64,000 nucleotides of DNA from JBFHIJ01 sp963678775 (GCA_963678775.2 CAXXGR010000010.1:434001-498000), one strand, 5' to 3'; shown: positions 8,594-18,665, counted from the stretch's first letter. Translations and numbers: made by a program. Notes: generated by a model not told the origin, from the sequence alone.

Positions 8594-9793
8594 TTATTGA
8601 GTAAGGTATTTATAAGCCAAATAAGCCATATTTGCGCATCCCATTACTAAGGCTTCTTCGCTAGGTGCAAGTTTTGGATTATGTAAGCCGGGTAAAATTT
8701 TATCTTTTGGCTTTACTCCTAAATAGAAAAATGTAGATGGAATTTCATCTGCAAAATATGCAAAATCCTCAGCCCACATCTTAGGCTCAAAATCTAATAC
8801 GTTTCCTGCTCCAAAAATATCCTTGGCATAAGTCTTTACAAAATCTGTTGTGTTTTGATCATTGATTAATGGTATATATCCCTGAGCTATATTTAGTTCG
8901 TATTCGCATCCGTAAATATCACAAATATTTCGAATAGTTCTTTTAATATGCTCATGCATTTCAAAACGCCAATCATTGTTATATGTTCTTAAAGTACCTT
9001 TTAAATATGCTTTCTCAGGAAAAATATTTGTAGTATTTCCTGCATTTAAAGAAGCAATGGTAAGTACTCCAGGATCGAGCGGGTTACGTTGTTTATTAAT
9101 GAGAGTCTGAAAAGCTACTACAATTTGGGCTGCTGTTAAAATTGGGTCTTGTCCCAAATGAGGTTGTGCGGCATGAGAACCTTTGCCTTTTATAGTGAAA
9201 TGCAATTCGTCAGTAGAAGCCATTGTAGGTCCACTACAAGCAGCCATTGTGCCAAGCTGACCTTGTGGATCAATATGTTGCCCAAGCATTATATCAGGCT
9301 TAATATCCTCAAATATCCCTTCTTCCAGCATAAGTTTGGCACCACCTGGTAACTTCTCTTCAGCTGGCTGAAAGACTAATAATACAGTCCCGTTTAATGA
9401 ATCTTCTATACCTTTCAGTATTTCGGCAGTACCAAGTAGCATCGCTGTATGCATATCATGTCCACATGCATGCATAACACCTATATTTTGACTTTTGAAT
9501 TCTAAATCAGTTTCTTCTGTAACAGGCAGTGCGTCAATATCTGCTCTCAATCCAACAACTTTTCCATCATTACCTATTTTTGCCAGAACTCCTGTAGCAG
9601 AATTATTTGGTTTATCAGGGTTTTTCCCAAATAATTTATATTCTATATTGAGATTATCTAATTTATTCTGAATAAATTTTGAAGTATTATATTCTTCAAA
9701 AGACAATTCCGGATTTTGGTGAATATGTCTTCTATATTGGATTAGCTTGTTGTGTATTGCTTGTGCTTTTTGAATAAAATAGCTTGCTTGCAT
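8594..9793 (-). CDS. M20 family amidohydrolase (hippurate/N-acyl-amino-acid hydrolase type)
   Basis: This 399-residue protein matches the M20D amidohydrolase family. It starts near YRRHIHQNPELSFEE, has the metal-binding HACGHDMHTAMLLG, and PAEEKLPGGAKLMLEEGIF with the catalytic and ligand Glu pair. A dimerisation domain with HAAQPHLGQDPI follows, and the late His ligand lies in LPGLHNPKL. The family cleaves N-acyl amino acids or N-acetyl-diaminopimelate. It lies 2 bp after dapF on the same strand, so a role as N-acetyl-DAP deacetylase in lysine/peptidoglycan synthesis is possible. That is inferred from context; the sequence alone does not separate it from hippurate or indole-acetyl-amino-acid hydrolases. 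Confidence 0.85.
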   Translation of the reverse strand: MQASYFIQKAQAIHNKLIQYRRHIHQNPELSFEEYNTSKFIQNKLDNLNIEYKLFGKNPDKPNNSATGVLAKIGNDGKVVGLRADIDALPVTEETDLEFKSQNIGVMHACGHDMHTAMLLGTAEILKGIEDSLNGTVLLVFQPAEEKLPGGAKLMLEEGIFEDIKPDIMLGQHIDPQGQLGTMAACSGPTMASTDELHFTIKGKGSHAAQPHLGQDPILTAAQIVVAFQTLINKQRNPLDPGVLTIASLNAGNTTNIFPEKAYLKGTLRTYNNDWRFEMHEHIKRTIRNICDIYGCEYELNIAQGYIPLINDQNTTDFVKTYAKDIFGAGNVLDFEPKMWAEDFAYFADEIPSTFFYLGVKPKDKILPGLHNPKLAPSEEALVMGCANMAYLAYKYLTQ

Positions 9794-9795
9794 CT

Positions 9796-10620
9796 CTATA
9801 CCTCTATCTCTAATTCTTCAACAATTCTGGCAGGCCCTTCTAATATAATTCCGCTATCATATAGGTCCACCCATAATGATTCGCCGGATGGAGGAATGAT
9901 TTCGACTGGAAAAGATATCAAATTACTATTATAAGCAGACAAGGCTGTAGATATAGCACCTGTGCCACAAGCACCGGTTTCAGCCTCTACACCTTTTTCA
10001 AAAGTACGAAGCTGTATCTTTTCTTTGGATAATACATTATAAAGATTAACATTAACTCCTTCAGGTGCAAATTCTTTGTGATATCGTATAGGTTTAGCAA
10101 ATAGATTTAAATCTATTTGGTCTAAATTAGAATATTCTGTAAAATTCTCTATATTAATACAAACATGTTCTGTTCCAACATCATAGAAATCATAAGTGAG
10201 TAAAGAGTTTTGTAACTGGAAAGACATATTGATTAGTTCTTTATTTGGTTTAGGAAAATACAACCTAATCCCTTTGTCTGTAAACTCAGATTTGTATATG
10301 GTTTTTGCCATATCAAAATGGAGCTCAGCTTTACTATCATCACAGATGCCAATGTAATTAGCAAAAAAGACTGCACACCTCGCACCATTACCACACATCA
10401 TTCCAGAGCTACCATCGGGGTTGTAGTATTGTACTTGAAAATCTGATTCATCTGAAGCAGAAACAGACATAATACCTTCGATTTTATAAATAGCAGATAA
10501 GGTTTGAATAATTTTATTAACAATACTATCTACATCAATCTTACTTAACAAGTTTCTGTCTGTTTTGAAAACAAAAAAAGTATTACCTGCACCACTCATG
10601 TAAAATATTTTAACTTTCAT
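9796..10620 (-). CDS. dapF: Diaminopimelate epimerase
   Basis: This 274-residue protein has the two catalytic cysteines of DapF: Cys76 in GMMCGNGARC and Cys218 in AETGACGTGAIST, close to Cys73/Cys217 of E. coli. It also has the opening MSGAGNTFFVF and YNPDGSS. It converts L,L- to meso-diaminopimelate for lysine and peptidoglycan. Its start overlaps the end of the IMPase-like gene by 11 bp and its stop lies 2 bp from the M20 hydrolase start, so the three genes form a translationally linked minus-strand unit. Confidence 0.95.
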   Translation of the reverse strand: MKVKIFYMSGAGNTFFVFKTDRNLLSKIDVDSIVNKIIQTLSAIYKIEGIMSVSASDESDFQVQYYNPDGSSGMMCGNGARCAVFFANYIGICDDSKAELHFDMAKTIYKSEFTDKGIRLYFPKPNKELINMSFQLQNSLLTYDFYDVGTEHVCINIENFTEYSNLDQIDLNLFAKPIRYHKEFAPEGVNVNLYNVLSKEKIQLRTFEKGVEAETGACGTGAISTALSAYNSNLISFPVEIIPPSGESLWVDLYDSGIILEGPARIVEELEIEV

Positions 10621-11413
10621 TGCATTGCCTAACGCAAGTATTTAAAACAGACGACGCTTTTTCATGTATCAAGCCATTAGATGCCAATAGGGTTTGATCA
10701 TATACAGTATATTTAGTATTATCAAACTGAGTTATTTTACCACCTGCTTCTTTAACTATTAGTACACCGGCAGCTACATCCCAAGGTTTTAACTCTAACT
10801 CCCAAAATGCATCAAATCTACCGGCAGCTACATAAGCTAAGTCAAGAGCAGCAGATCCAAGTCTTCGTACAGGGATTCCTTGTTGTACTATTTTGACAAA
10901 CAAATCTACGCAGTTGCATGGATTATCTGATACGTTATAAGGAAAGCCGGTTACCAGAAAAGCTCTATCAAACTCATTTATCGTCGAGACACTTATTCTT
11001 TCTCCATCAAGGAATGCACCTTTCCCTTTTTCTGCCCAAAAAAGCTCACCTAATATAGGTTGATAGATAGCACCTGCAATAATCTCACCTTTCAGCTCAG
11101 CAGCGATAGAAACGCTAAATATTGGTATACCATGTGCGAAGTTAACAGTCCCATCTAAGGGGTCAATAATCCAATTTATTTTATCAGATATAATATCGCC
11201 TGTCTTTCCTGATTCTTCTGCCAAGATAGAACTTTCAGGAAAAGTTTCCTTTATGCGAGTGATAATGTATTTTTCAGCTTTGAAATCATATTCAGTGACA
11301 AGGTTATTTTTTCCATCTTTGCTGGAAATTTTAAAATTAGTTCCATATCCTTCTTTAAGAATTTTTCCGGCTGCAATGGCTGTATCTTTGATGAAATCAA
11401 TTAAGTTCTGCAT
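10610..11413 (-). CDS. suhB: Inositol monophosphatase family protein (SuhB-like)
   Basis: This 267-residue protein has both IMPase signatures: WIIDPLDGTVNFAHGIP with the Asp metal ligands, and the C-terminal WDVAAGVLIVKEAGG. The earlier LAEESG gives the Glu ligand. The family is Mg2+-dependent and Li+-sensitive, hydrolysing inositol-1-P or similar sugar phosphates; bacterial SuhB also joins ribosomal antitermination complexes. First in the dapF/M20 unit, with an 11-bp overlap into dapF. The exact substrate is not decided by the sequence. Confidence 0.88.
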   Translation of the reverse strand: MQNLIDFIKDTAIAAGKILKEGYGTNFKISSKDGKNNLVTEYDFKAEKYIITRIKETFPESSILAEESGKTGDIISDKINWIIDPLDGTVNFAHGIPIFSVSIAAELKGEIIAGAIYQPILGELFWAEKGKGAFLDGERISVSTINEFDRAFLVTGFPYNVSDNPCNCVDLFVKIVQQGIPVRRLGSAALDLAYVAAGRFDAFWELELKPWDVAAGVLIVKEAGGKITQFDNTKYTVYDQTLLASNGLIHEKASSVLNTCVRQCNES

Positions 11414-11501
11414 TTTATCTCCATATTATGTTTACTTCTCTCAAATATAGCAATATTTGAACTAATGTTTGTAAAACGGGTAATAAATTTAGAAATTTTG
11501 T

Positions 11502-11509
11502 TATCTTTG
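11502..11509 (+). promoter_or_regulatory. Bacteroidota-type -7 box for the polysaccharide export genes
   Basis: TATCTTTG at 11502-11509 is an exact TAnnTTTG match, 32 bp before the start codon, in the divergent gap between the IMPase gene and the export gene. No clear -33 TTG at the standard distance is seen. Confidence 0.45.
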
Positions 11510-11541
11510 TAGTCAATCATAAATATACTGAACAAAAGAAT

Positions 11542-13161
11542 ATGCGAAATATTATTGTACTTATTTTTGTCTTTCTATTTGCTTTTGAATCTTATGCTCA
11601 GCTCGATAACTCTTATATTTCAGGAGCAACCAAAGAAGAAGTAGATACTTTAGCTTTTGACTACATGAAAGAGAATGTAAAGTTAAACGCAGGTCTTTTA
11701 GAAAAAGAAATAGACCCGGAAAAATATATCGTTGGTCCTAACGATATATTTTCGATTCTTATAAATACGTCCAAAACTATTCAATTCAAAGCCCCTGTAT
11801 CTCCTTCCGGAGTTATTTTACTAAGAGGCATAGGTGGAGTAGACGTAAAGGAGAATACTTTAGCTGAAGCTACGGATAAAATGATAAAAAAAATTAAATC
11901 AGTATACAATACTGAAGAAGTATATGTGGTATTAGAAGATATTAGAAAATTCAAGGTAGTTGTTAGCGGTACAGTTGGAAAACCTTCCACGGTGCAGGCA
12001 ACTGCTGCTGAAAGAGTTAATGAAGCAATAGACAAAGCAGGGGGCTTAAAGTTTAACGGCTCTTTACGAAATATAACTTTATACCGAGATGAATCAAATA
12101 CAAGAATTAATGTTGATTTGCTTAAGTTCTATAAGTTAGATGATAAAACTCAAAATCCTACCTTGCTTGGTGGAGATCATATTATTGTAGCACCAAGTGC
12201 AGATAATATTCTAATTGGGATTTATGGTGAAATACCATCTGAAGGTGAATTTGAGTTTATGGATGGTGACTCACTCTCTACTCTTATCAAATTTGCCCAA
12301 GGTTTCTTGCAGAGTTCTAATTTAGATTCAGTAGAAGTTGTTCGTATGAATCCCACAGGATTGGAACATAAATATTTAGATTTAAATAGTTGGAGACATA
12401 TATTATTTAGTTCTTCCAAACTACCCAATGATATGCGTTTGCAGTCTGGAGATAGAGTATATATCCGAAAGAAATATGATTGGTCTGAAACACAATATGC
12501 TGTAATTGACGGCGAAATTCTATATCCTGGCAAATATGCTATAGATGAAGAACATGATAAAGTTTATGACTTAATCAAAAGAGCCGGAGGATTTACTGAA
12601 TATGCTTCTTTAGATCATATAGAATTTATCCGTCAAGAAGAATTAGAAATCAAAGATTTAGAAATGGAACGTCTTAGCAAGATGCTTCCATCAGAGATGT
12701 CTGAAAGTGAATCAAGATATTTTCAAGCTAAAAAGACAGAAAAAAAAGGCTCAATGGCTATTGATTTTCGAGAATTATTGAATGATTCTTCAAATATTAA
12801 CAACATCAAGCTTAGAAATAAAGACTCAATAATTGTTACGAAGAAAAAATACCATATAAATGTTCAAGGTAGAGTTAACAACCCTGGGCTAATTACATAT
12901 CAAGCAGGTTATAATTACTTAGACTATATCAATGCTGCTGGTGGATATGGCTTTAGAGCCGATGAATCAGAAACTATTGTTACAAAGCAAAAAGGGGAAC
13001 AGTTTTTAGCTGAAAATTTAGACTATAAACTTGAGCCCGGAGATGTAATTCTTGTACCTCCAGAAAAAGAATACTCTTTTACTGACCTATTTACTCAATC
13101 TTTGACTGTGGTAACACAGTTAGTATCAATAGTTGCCATTGTAATCACTATCTCGAAGTAA
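11542..13161 (+). CDS. Polysaccharide export protein with SLBB repeats (Wza-like)
   Basis: This 539-residue protein opens with a signal peptide, MRNIIVLIFVFLFAFESYAQ. A poly-export domain follows (YIVGPNDIFSILI to about residue 125). Four SLBB-like segments can be seen: VSGTVGKPSTVQA, IYGEIPSEGEFEF, VIDGEILYPGKYAI and VQGRVNNPGLITY, each ending in an AGG(F/Y)-type turn. The last 20 residues are hydrophobic (VVTQLVSIVAIVITI), a probable membrane anchor. The family forms outer-membrane secretion channels for capsule or exopolysaccharide. It is followed after 7 bp by a Wzz-like protein, so the two act together; no glycosyltransferase lies nearby. Confidence 0.85.
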   Translation: MRNIIVLIFVFLFAFESYAQLDNSYISGATKEEVDTLAFDYMKENVKLNAGLLEKEIDPEKYIVGPNDIFSILINTSKTIQFKAPVSPSGVILLRGIGGVDVKENTLAEATDKMIKKIKSVYNTEEVYVVLEDIRKFKVVVSGTVGKPSTVQATAAERVNEAIDKAGGLKFNGSLRNITLYRDESNTRINVDLLKFYKLDDKTQNPTLLGGDHIIVAPSADNILIGIYGEIPSEGEFEFMDGDSLSTLIKFAQGFLQSSNLDSVEVVRMNPTGLEHKYLDLNSWRHILFSSSKLPNDMRLQSGDRVYIRKKYDWSETQYAVIDGEILYPGKYAIDEEHDKVYDLIKRAGGFTEYASLDHIEFIRQEELEIKDLEMERLSKMLPSEMSESESRYFQAKKTEKKGSMAIDFRELLNDSSNINNIKLRNKDSIIVTKKKYHINVQGRVNNPGLITYQAGYNYLDYINAAGGYGFRADESETIVTKQKGEQFLAENLDYKLEPGDVILVPPEKEYSFTDLFTQSLTVVTQLVSIVAIVITISK

Positions 13162-13168
13162 AAGAAAT

Positions 13169-14353
13169 ATGAAAAATTCTAGTTTTAGTATAAGCATAAT
13201 ATATCGTCTTATTTTAAATCAAAAGAGATTATTCTTCGCAATAATTTTTGGTTTTACTTTACTTATGATTGGAATGTCGTATTTTTTACCTCATAAGTAT
13301 GAAGCATATTCTTCATTGATGCCGCCAACTAATAAAGAAAGCGGTGGGTTATCTTCATTTTTTCAATCTTTTGCCGGTGGCGCAGGCGGAATGATGTTAG
13401 GTGGATTAGGGAAGTCTAATCAAGGTGGAGTTTATGCAGACATTTTGACAAGTAGATCTGTTGCTGATTATGTTAATACAAACTTACATCTTCAAGAAAT
13501 TGCTCCATATTCTGATTTTGAGAATAATACATTTAGATTGGATTTTATAAGAGAGAATATTGATGTTGTAGTAGAAAAAACCAGCGGTATTATTTCTGTA
13601 TATTCTGTAGCCGAGACTGGATTTTTCCCTACCCAAGAAGAAAAAATTAAAACTGCTAAATTGTCATCAGATTTAGTAAATTCTGCTATCACAGGATTAG
13701 ATAGTGTACTTCGACAAAAAAGCATAAGCTCAGCTAAGCTAAGTCGGGTTTATATAGAAAATGAAATTAATAATTACAAGACCGACTTAGAAAAAATTGA
13801 AAACGCTATGGAAAAATTTCAAAGTGACAACAAGGTCTTTTCAATAGAGGAACAAACAACCGCTATCGTAGAACAAGCAATAGAAGTTGGCAAGGAGTTA
13901 GCAGAAGCTAAGGTAGAGCTTTCAATGTATGAAAATGAGCTTAACGAAGGGGCTGCTCAGATTATTTCTTTGCGCAATAAAGTAGCAACACTTGAAAATC
14001 AATATAATAATGTCCAGACAGGTGGTTTAACCTCAACTGATGCATTTGCTTTCCCATTAGTGAAAGTACCTAATTTAATCAAAAAATATGCAAGACTTTT
14101 AAGAGACAGGAAAGTGTTGGAGCAAGTAATTCTTTACCTTGAAACCCAAAAACATCAAGAAGCAATACAAGAGAAAAAAGATATTCCTGTAATTGAAGTA
14201 TTAGATAAAGCAGCAATACCATACAAAAGAATCTCTCCTTCCAGAAAGATAATAGCCATACTTTCGCTATTATTATCTACCGTTTTTGCAACAGGGTACA
14301 TATTATTTAAATCCTATAAACAAGGATTGATAATATTTGAGCAAGAAAAATAG
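13169..14353 (+). CDS. Wzz-type chain-length determinant / polysaccharide co-polymerase
   Basis: This 394-residue inner-membrane protein has one transmembrane helix near residues 19-40, a periplasmic region with a Gly-rich stretch (GGAGGMMLGGLGKSNQGG), and long coiled-coil helices from about residue 185 to 290. It ends with PYKRISPSRKIIAILSLL, the Pro-rich motif that leads into the second transmembrane helix of Wzz proteins. No C-terminal tyrosine kinase is fused. It would set chain length and couple to the export protein 7 bp upstream. It ends 2 bp from the opposing HD-domain gene. Confidence 0.82.
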   Translation: MKNSSFSISIIYRLILNQKRLFFAIIFGFTLLMIGMSYFLPHKYEAYSSLMPPTNKESGGLSSFFQSFAGGAGGMMLGGLGKSNQGGVYADILTSRSVADYVNTNLHLQEIAPYSDFENNTFRLDFIRENIDVVVEKTSGIISVYSVAETGFFPTQEEKIKTAKLSSDLVNSAITGLDSVLRQKSISSAKLSRVYIENEINNYKTDLEKIENAMEKFQSDNKVFSIEEQTTAIVEQAIEVGKELAEAKVELSMYENELNEGAAQIISLRNKVATLENQYNNVQTGGLTSTDAFAFPLVKVPNLIKKYARLLRDRKVLEQVILYLETQKHQEAIQEKKDIPVIEVLDKAAIPYKRISPSRKIIAILSLLLSTVFATGYILFKSYKQGLIIFEQEK

Positions 14354-14355
14354 CG

Positions 14356-14955
14356 TTAGTCTACAATTTTATTTTTCTCTTTAACTAATTGATTTTTGAG
14401 ATAGGTTATACGCACATTATCACTCATTTTTGCAATAGGTAGAAATATTTCATCTATTTGCTTTAATTTAATATGCGGTCTGAATTGAGGGGTATTGTCG
14501 AGGCTTCTCATCTTCTCTAACTGCTCAGCTAAAGCTAATATGAGCACATCATCACCGGGAAATTTTGATTTATTAGTCTTTTTGTCTATGTACTGCATAT
14601 ACATAAAGTCAGTATTTTGCTTTTGTACTTTCAATAACTCTAAAAGAAAAGCAACATAAGCTCCAAAATTATAATCTATAATTTCTTCTGAAATAGTATC
14701 CTGATTATCATAAATATCATGTAACAATGCTGATATAATAACATCGGTATCATAAAGGTTAAGTTCGTCTATAAGGATGCCACATACACGCGTAGAATGA
14801 TTGAAATAGGGTATACCATCCTGTCCGCATCTGTTTTCATAAACTTCCTGCATCATTTCATAAGCAGCACTGATTTTATTTACTTCAATGCAGTTTATTT
14901 TACCTTTCAAAAAGTCTGTAATTTTTTCAAGACTATAATATTTGTTGTTGTACAT
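14356..14955 (-). CDS. HD-domain protein resembling the (p)ppGpp hydrolase domain
   Basis: This 199-residue protein carries an HD signature: His53 in YFNHSTRV, His79-Asp80 in ALLHDIYDN, and LALAEQLEKMRSL at residues 140-152. The order and the LLHD and LEKMRSL-like blocks resemble the hydrolase domain of SpoT and of small MESH1-type alarmone hydrolases (usual form LADRLHNMRTL). The late metal-ligand Asp is Glu144 here. There is no synthetase domain. A role in removing (p)ppGpp or another nucleotide is an inference; another HD phosphohydrolase activity is equally possible. It ends 2 bp from the Wzz-like gene on the opposite strand. Confidence 0.65.
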   Translation of the reverse strand: MYNNKYYSLEKITDFLKGKINCIEVNKISAAYEMMQEVYENRCGQDGIPYFNHSTRVCGILIDELNLYDTDVIISALLHDIYDNQDTISEEIIDYNFGAYVAFLLELLKVQKQNTDFMYMQYIDKKTNKSKFPGDDVLILALAEQLEKMRSLDNTPQFRPHIKLKQIDEIFLPIAKMSDNVRITYLKNQLVKEKNKIVD

Positions 14956-15015
14956 AGCACATATACCTATGAATCAAAGAGTACAAGATAATACGCTAAG
15001 ATAATATTTTTATTT

Positions 15016-16719
15016 TTAATAATTTGTTAGTTCTTTTGCAGTTTGCAGTATGTTATCAGTAAGTTTGTCTCCACCAAGCATTTTAGCTACTTCTGTAAGT
15101 AATTCATCTTTATTTAGAATATGTGAATTAGAGAAGGTATTACCGTCTTTTTCTATTTTTGAAACAAATATGGGATTATCTGCCATAGCAGTTAACTGTG
15201 CCTGATGAGAAATTGCAATTATTTGAGTTGAACGAGATAAAAGTTTCATCCTGTCAGCAACTTTTTTAGCAATTTGGCCACTTATTCCTGTATCAATTTC
15301 ATCAAAAACCATTAAAGGCAAATTGTCTTTTTGTGCAATGTGTGACTTTATAGCCAGCATTATACGAGATACTTCACCACCAGATGCTACTTCAGATAAA
15401 GGTTTAGTGTCTTCACCTAAATTTGTAGAAATATAAAATTCAAACTGAGAAATACCAGTTGAATGTGGTAAATAAAAATTCCCATTTATTCTTCCTGAAA
15501 AGATTGAATCTTTATCTATATCTTTTTTTCCTTGCTGCAATTCGAAGACAGGGTTTTTAATGCCTAAGTCTATTAGAGTATTCTCAACATCCATTTTCAA
15601 TGTAGCAAAGACAGTCTCTCTGGCTTTTGCAAGTTCAATATCAATCAGTCCAATCTCTATTTGTAGCTTTTTGATATTGCTCAGCATCTCAGCTAATTTG
15701 TCAGAAAAATTTTCTGAATCATTTAATTCTGCTTGCAAATCGGGTATAGAATCAACAAGGAAATCTAATGAACCAAATTTTTTCTGTAATGATTTCAAAC
15801 TGACCATCCTTTTACGAATGTCATTGGCTCGATAATCATCTGCGTGTATATCTTCTTTGTAATCAGATATAGCATTGTTTATTTCTTTGAGAGAGATAAT
15901 ATTGGTCTCTAATTCATCGCAATACTGATTTAACTCAGCATTATATTCGGAAAGTTGTATTATTGATTTTTGAATATCCTGAAGTTTCTCAATGATTGCT
16001 CCTTCTGAATTATATAGAGAATAGTTGATTTCATAACAGGAATTTCTCAGGAATTCCGCATTTTCTATTACTTCTAATTCCTTTTCAAGAGTATCCATTT
16101 CCCCTTTTTTAGGATCAACTGCCAGAATTTCATCTAATTTGAATCGCACTAACTGCTCACGTTCTTTTAGTTCTATTTCTTTTTTTTGGAAAGCAGAATA
16201 TTCATTACATAATGCCTTTAAGCTTTGATATGTTTTCTTATATTGATTTAAGAGCAGGCAATCTACGCCGCATAAATCGATAAGTGAGATATGATTACCT
16301 TGTGATAACAGTGAAAAACTATCATGTTGGCCATGAAAATCTACAAGCACTGACGCAAATTCTTTAATAAGTTTGAGATGGGCAGGGGAGTCGTTGATAA
16401 AAGCTCTGCTATTGCCTGAACTGTTTATTTCTCGTCTCAATATTAATTTAGAACCTAATACATCTAAATCATTTTTTTTAAGTAAGTCTTTTACAATACT
16501 ATTATCTGCTATATCAAATACGGCTTCTACTATAGATTTTTGTTCGCCTTTTCTAACTATGTCAATGGAAGCGCGAGTCCCTGAAACTATATTCAACGCA
16601 CTAATAATTAGTGATTTGCCGGCTCCGGTTTCGCCAAGCAGTACGTTTAAGCCATGACTGAAAACTACTTTTTGCTCTTGAATGATAGCAAAGTTTTTGA
16701 TATATAATGTTTGAAGCAT
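15016..16719 (-). CDS. recN: DNA repair ATPase RecN
   Basis: An SMC-like protein with Walker A GETGAGKS near residue 33, long coiled-coil arms in the middle, the ABC signature ASGGEVSRIMLAIKS and Walker B MVFDEIDTGISG. These are diagnostic for RecN, which acts on double-strand breaks. I chose the ATG at 16719 (MLQTLYIKNFAI, 567 residues) because RecN proteins start at this strand and AGGA lies 7 nt upstream. The frame stays open upstream to 16800, but that adds 27 residues unlike the family. Confidence 0.95.
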   Translation of the reverse strand: MLQTLYIKNFAIIQEQKVVFSHGLNVLLGETGAGKSLIISALNIVSGTRASIDIVRKGEQKSIVEAVFDIADNSIVKDLLKKNDLDVLGSKLILRREINSSGNSRAFINDSPAHLKLIKEFASVLVDFHGQHDSFSLLSQGNHISLIDLCGVDCLLLNQYKKTYQSLKALCNEYSAFQKKEIELKEREQLVRFKLDEILAVDPKKGEMDTLEKELEVIENAEFLRNSCYEINYSLYNSEGAIIEKLQDIQKSIIQLSEYNAELNQYCDELETNIISLKEINNAISDYKEDIHADDYRANDIRKRMVSLKSLQKKFGSLDFLVDSIPDLQAELNDSENFSDKLAEMLSNIKKLQIEIGLIDIELAKARETVFATLKMDVENTLIDLGIKNPVFELQQGKKDIDKDSIFSGRINGNFYLPHSTGISQFEFYISTNLGEDTKPLSEVASGGEVSRIMLAIKSHIAQKDNLPLMVFDEIDTGISGQIAKKVADRMKLLSRSTQIIAISHQAQLTAMADNPIFVSKIEKDGNTFSNSHILNKDELLTEVAKMLGGDKLTDNILQTAKELTNY

Positions 16720-16854
16720 ATATTTTCCTAGGTATATAACTATTGCAAATATAATACAAGAATGCCGATTACGAAAAATAATGTTAATACCAAAATACAA
16801 ATAATTTTACTATTTTAGGGGATATAGGAATTGTAGCAATGTGTAAAGTAGGAT

Positions 16855-18660
16855 ATGAAATTTACCTTTAAAAATATACCTGATATGTTTTATAAAGTTT
16901 GCGACAGATATGGCAATAAAGTTGCATTTAAATATAAACATAACGGAGAGTGGCAAGATTTATCTTACACCAGATTGACAGAGCTTGTAGAAGCTTTTGC
17001 CTTAGCTCTACTTGAGTTAGGTATTCGCAAAGGTGACAGAGTTGGTTTTGTCGCAGAAAATAGAATAGAATGGATTATTTCCAGTTTTGCAGTGTCTCTG
17101 ATAGGTGGTGTAGACGTTCCTTTGTTCCCAATTCTTACCGCAAAACAAGAAGAATATATTTTTACAAATTGCGGTGTGTCTTGCATTATTGTTTCTAATA
17201 ATTTTCAACTTAATAAAGTAATGCAATTCAAAGATGATTTAGACACACTTAGACAAATCATAGTACTAAATGATGATTTTGATACACCGGATCCCGCAGT
17301 TAGATCATACAAAGATATGGTAAGCAGAGGGGGTGAATTAAAAGGCAATAAACACAATAGAGAATATTTCCAAAGAAAGGTAGATAAAATATCACATGAT
17401 GACTTATTAACTCTTATTTATACAAGTGGTACTACTGGTGATCCGAAAGGAGTTATGTTGTCACATGGCAATCTATGTTCAAATATAAATGATGCAAATA
17501 ATTTCTTTGGGGATTTAGAGGATGAAATCACTTTGCTATTTTTACCTCTTTGTCACGCTTATGAAAGAACTTCTGGATTTTATACTTTGTTTTCAGGTGG
17601 AGCTCAGATTAATTTAGCAGAATCAATAGATGCTGTTGCCTCTAATTTAAAAGAAATCTCCCCTACAATTATTACCTCTGTTCCTAAATTATTAGAAACA
17701 ATAAAGAAAAAAATATACCATGCTATGCGTAAAGAAAAACCATCGAAACAAAAAGTATTTAATTGGGCGGTAGATATTGGTATTAAAAGAGTACATTCTC
17801 GACTATCAGGTAAAAATTCAATAACACTTAATGCTAAATATAAACTTGCTGATAAATTAGTTTTCTCAAAGCTTCGCGAAAAAGTTGGTGGCAGATTAAC
17901 TCGTATTATTTCCGGTGGTGCAGCTCTTGCTGACGATGTATTTGAATTTTTTATGGCAATGGGCATTAGTGTGCAACAAGGATACGGGCTCACTGAAGCC
18001 TCTCCAGTAGTAGCAGTGATTCAAACTGATAATATTGAGATAGGTACTATTGGACAACCATTCGATTCTGTCGAAGTTAAGATTGCGGAAGATGGTGAAA
18101 TACTTATCAAAGGTCCTAACGTAATGCAAGGTTACTGGAATGACCCAACAGCAACTAGAGAAGCAATTGATGAGGATATGTGGCTTCATACTGGAGATGT
18201 TGGTGAGTTTACAGATAAAGGCAATCTAAAAATAACGGATCGTAAAAAGAATATATTTGTTAATAGTGGTGGAAAAAACATAGCTCCTCAGCCAATAGAA
18301 AATGTATTAGCACAGTCAAGATTTATTGATCACTGTATACTTATTGGTGACATGAGAGAATATGTAACTGCTCTTATTACTCCAGACTTTGCTCAATTAA
18401 AAGAGCTTGCTACTGAATTTGATATTCAGTTCAATAACGAGACTGAATTAATAAGCAACGACAAAATTATCAGACATATAAAGCAAGAGATTGATTATCT
18501 GCAAAAAGATTTTGCTAAATTTGAAAGAATACGTAAATTCTCTCTACTCTCTAAGTCTTTTACTGTTGAAGATGGCGAGCTCTCGCCTAAGATGAGTGTA
18601 AAACGGCATATAGTAGAAGAAAAATATTCTGATATGATAGACAAGATGTATAATAGGTGA
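16855..18660 (+). CDS. Long-chain acyl-CoA synthetase (AMP-forming)
   Basis: This 601-residue ANL-superfamily enzyme has the P-loop YTSGTTGDPKGVMLSH, the adenine-binding GYGLTEASPVV, the hinge motif with LHTGDVGEF, and KITDRKKNIFVNSGGKNIAP. This pattern is typical of bacterial FadD15/long-chain acyl-CoA ligases, which activate fatty acids with ATP and CoA. Length fits the family. It is divergent from recN and ends in a strong shared terminator with xseB. The substrate chain length cannot be read from sequence. Confidence 0.9.
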   Translation: MKFTFKNIPDMFYKVCDRYGNKVAFKYKHNGEWQDLSYTRLTELVEAFALALLELGIRKGDRVGFVAENRIEWIISSFAVSLIGGVDVPLFPILTAKQEEYIFTNCGVSCIIVSNNFQLNKVMQFKDDLDTLRQIIVLNDDFDTPDPAVRSYKDMVSRGGELKGNKHNREYFQRKVDKISHDDLLTLIYTSGTTGDPKGVMLSHGNLCSNINDANNFFGDLEDEITLLFLPLCHAYERTSGFYTLFSGGAQINLAESIDAVASNLKEISPTIITSVPKLLETIKKKIYHAMRKEKPSKQKVFNWAVDIGIKRVHSRLSGKNSITLNAKYKLADKLVFSKLREKVGGRLTRIISGGAALADDVFEFFMAMGISVQQGYGLTEASPVVAVIQTDNIEIGTIGQPFDSVEVKIAEDGEILIKGPNVMQGYWNDPTATREAIDEDMWLHTGDVGEFTDKGNLKITDRKKNIFVNSGGKNIAPQPIENVLAQSRFIDHCILIGDMREYVTALITPDFAQLKELATEFDIQFNNETELISNDKIIRHIKQEIDYLQKDFAKFERIRKFSLLSKSFTVEDGELSPKMSVKRHIVEEKYSDMIDKMYNR

Positions 18661-18665
18661 GACTT

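Noticed and set aside
16720..16800. N-terminal extension of RecN
   Set aside because: The extra 27 residues are unlike RecN starts, while ATG 16719 has AGGA upstream and begins at the first conserved strand.
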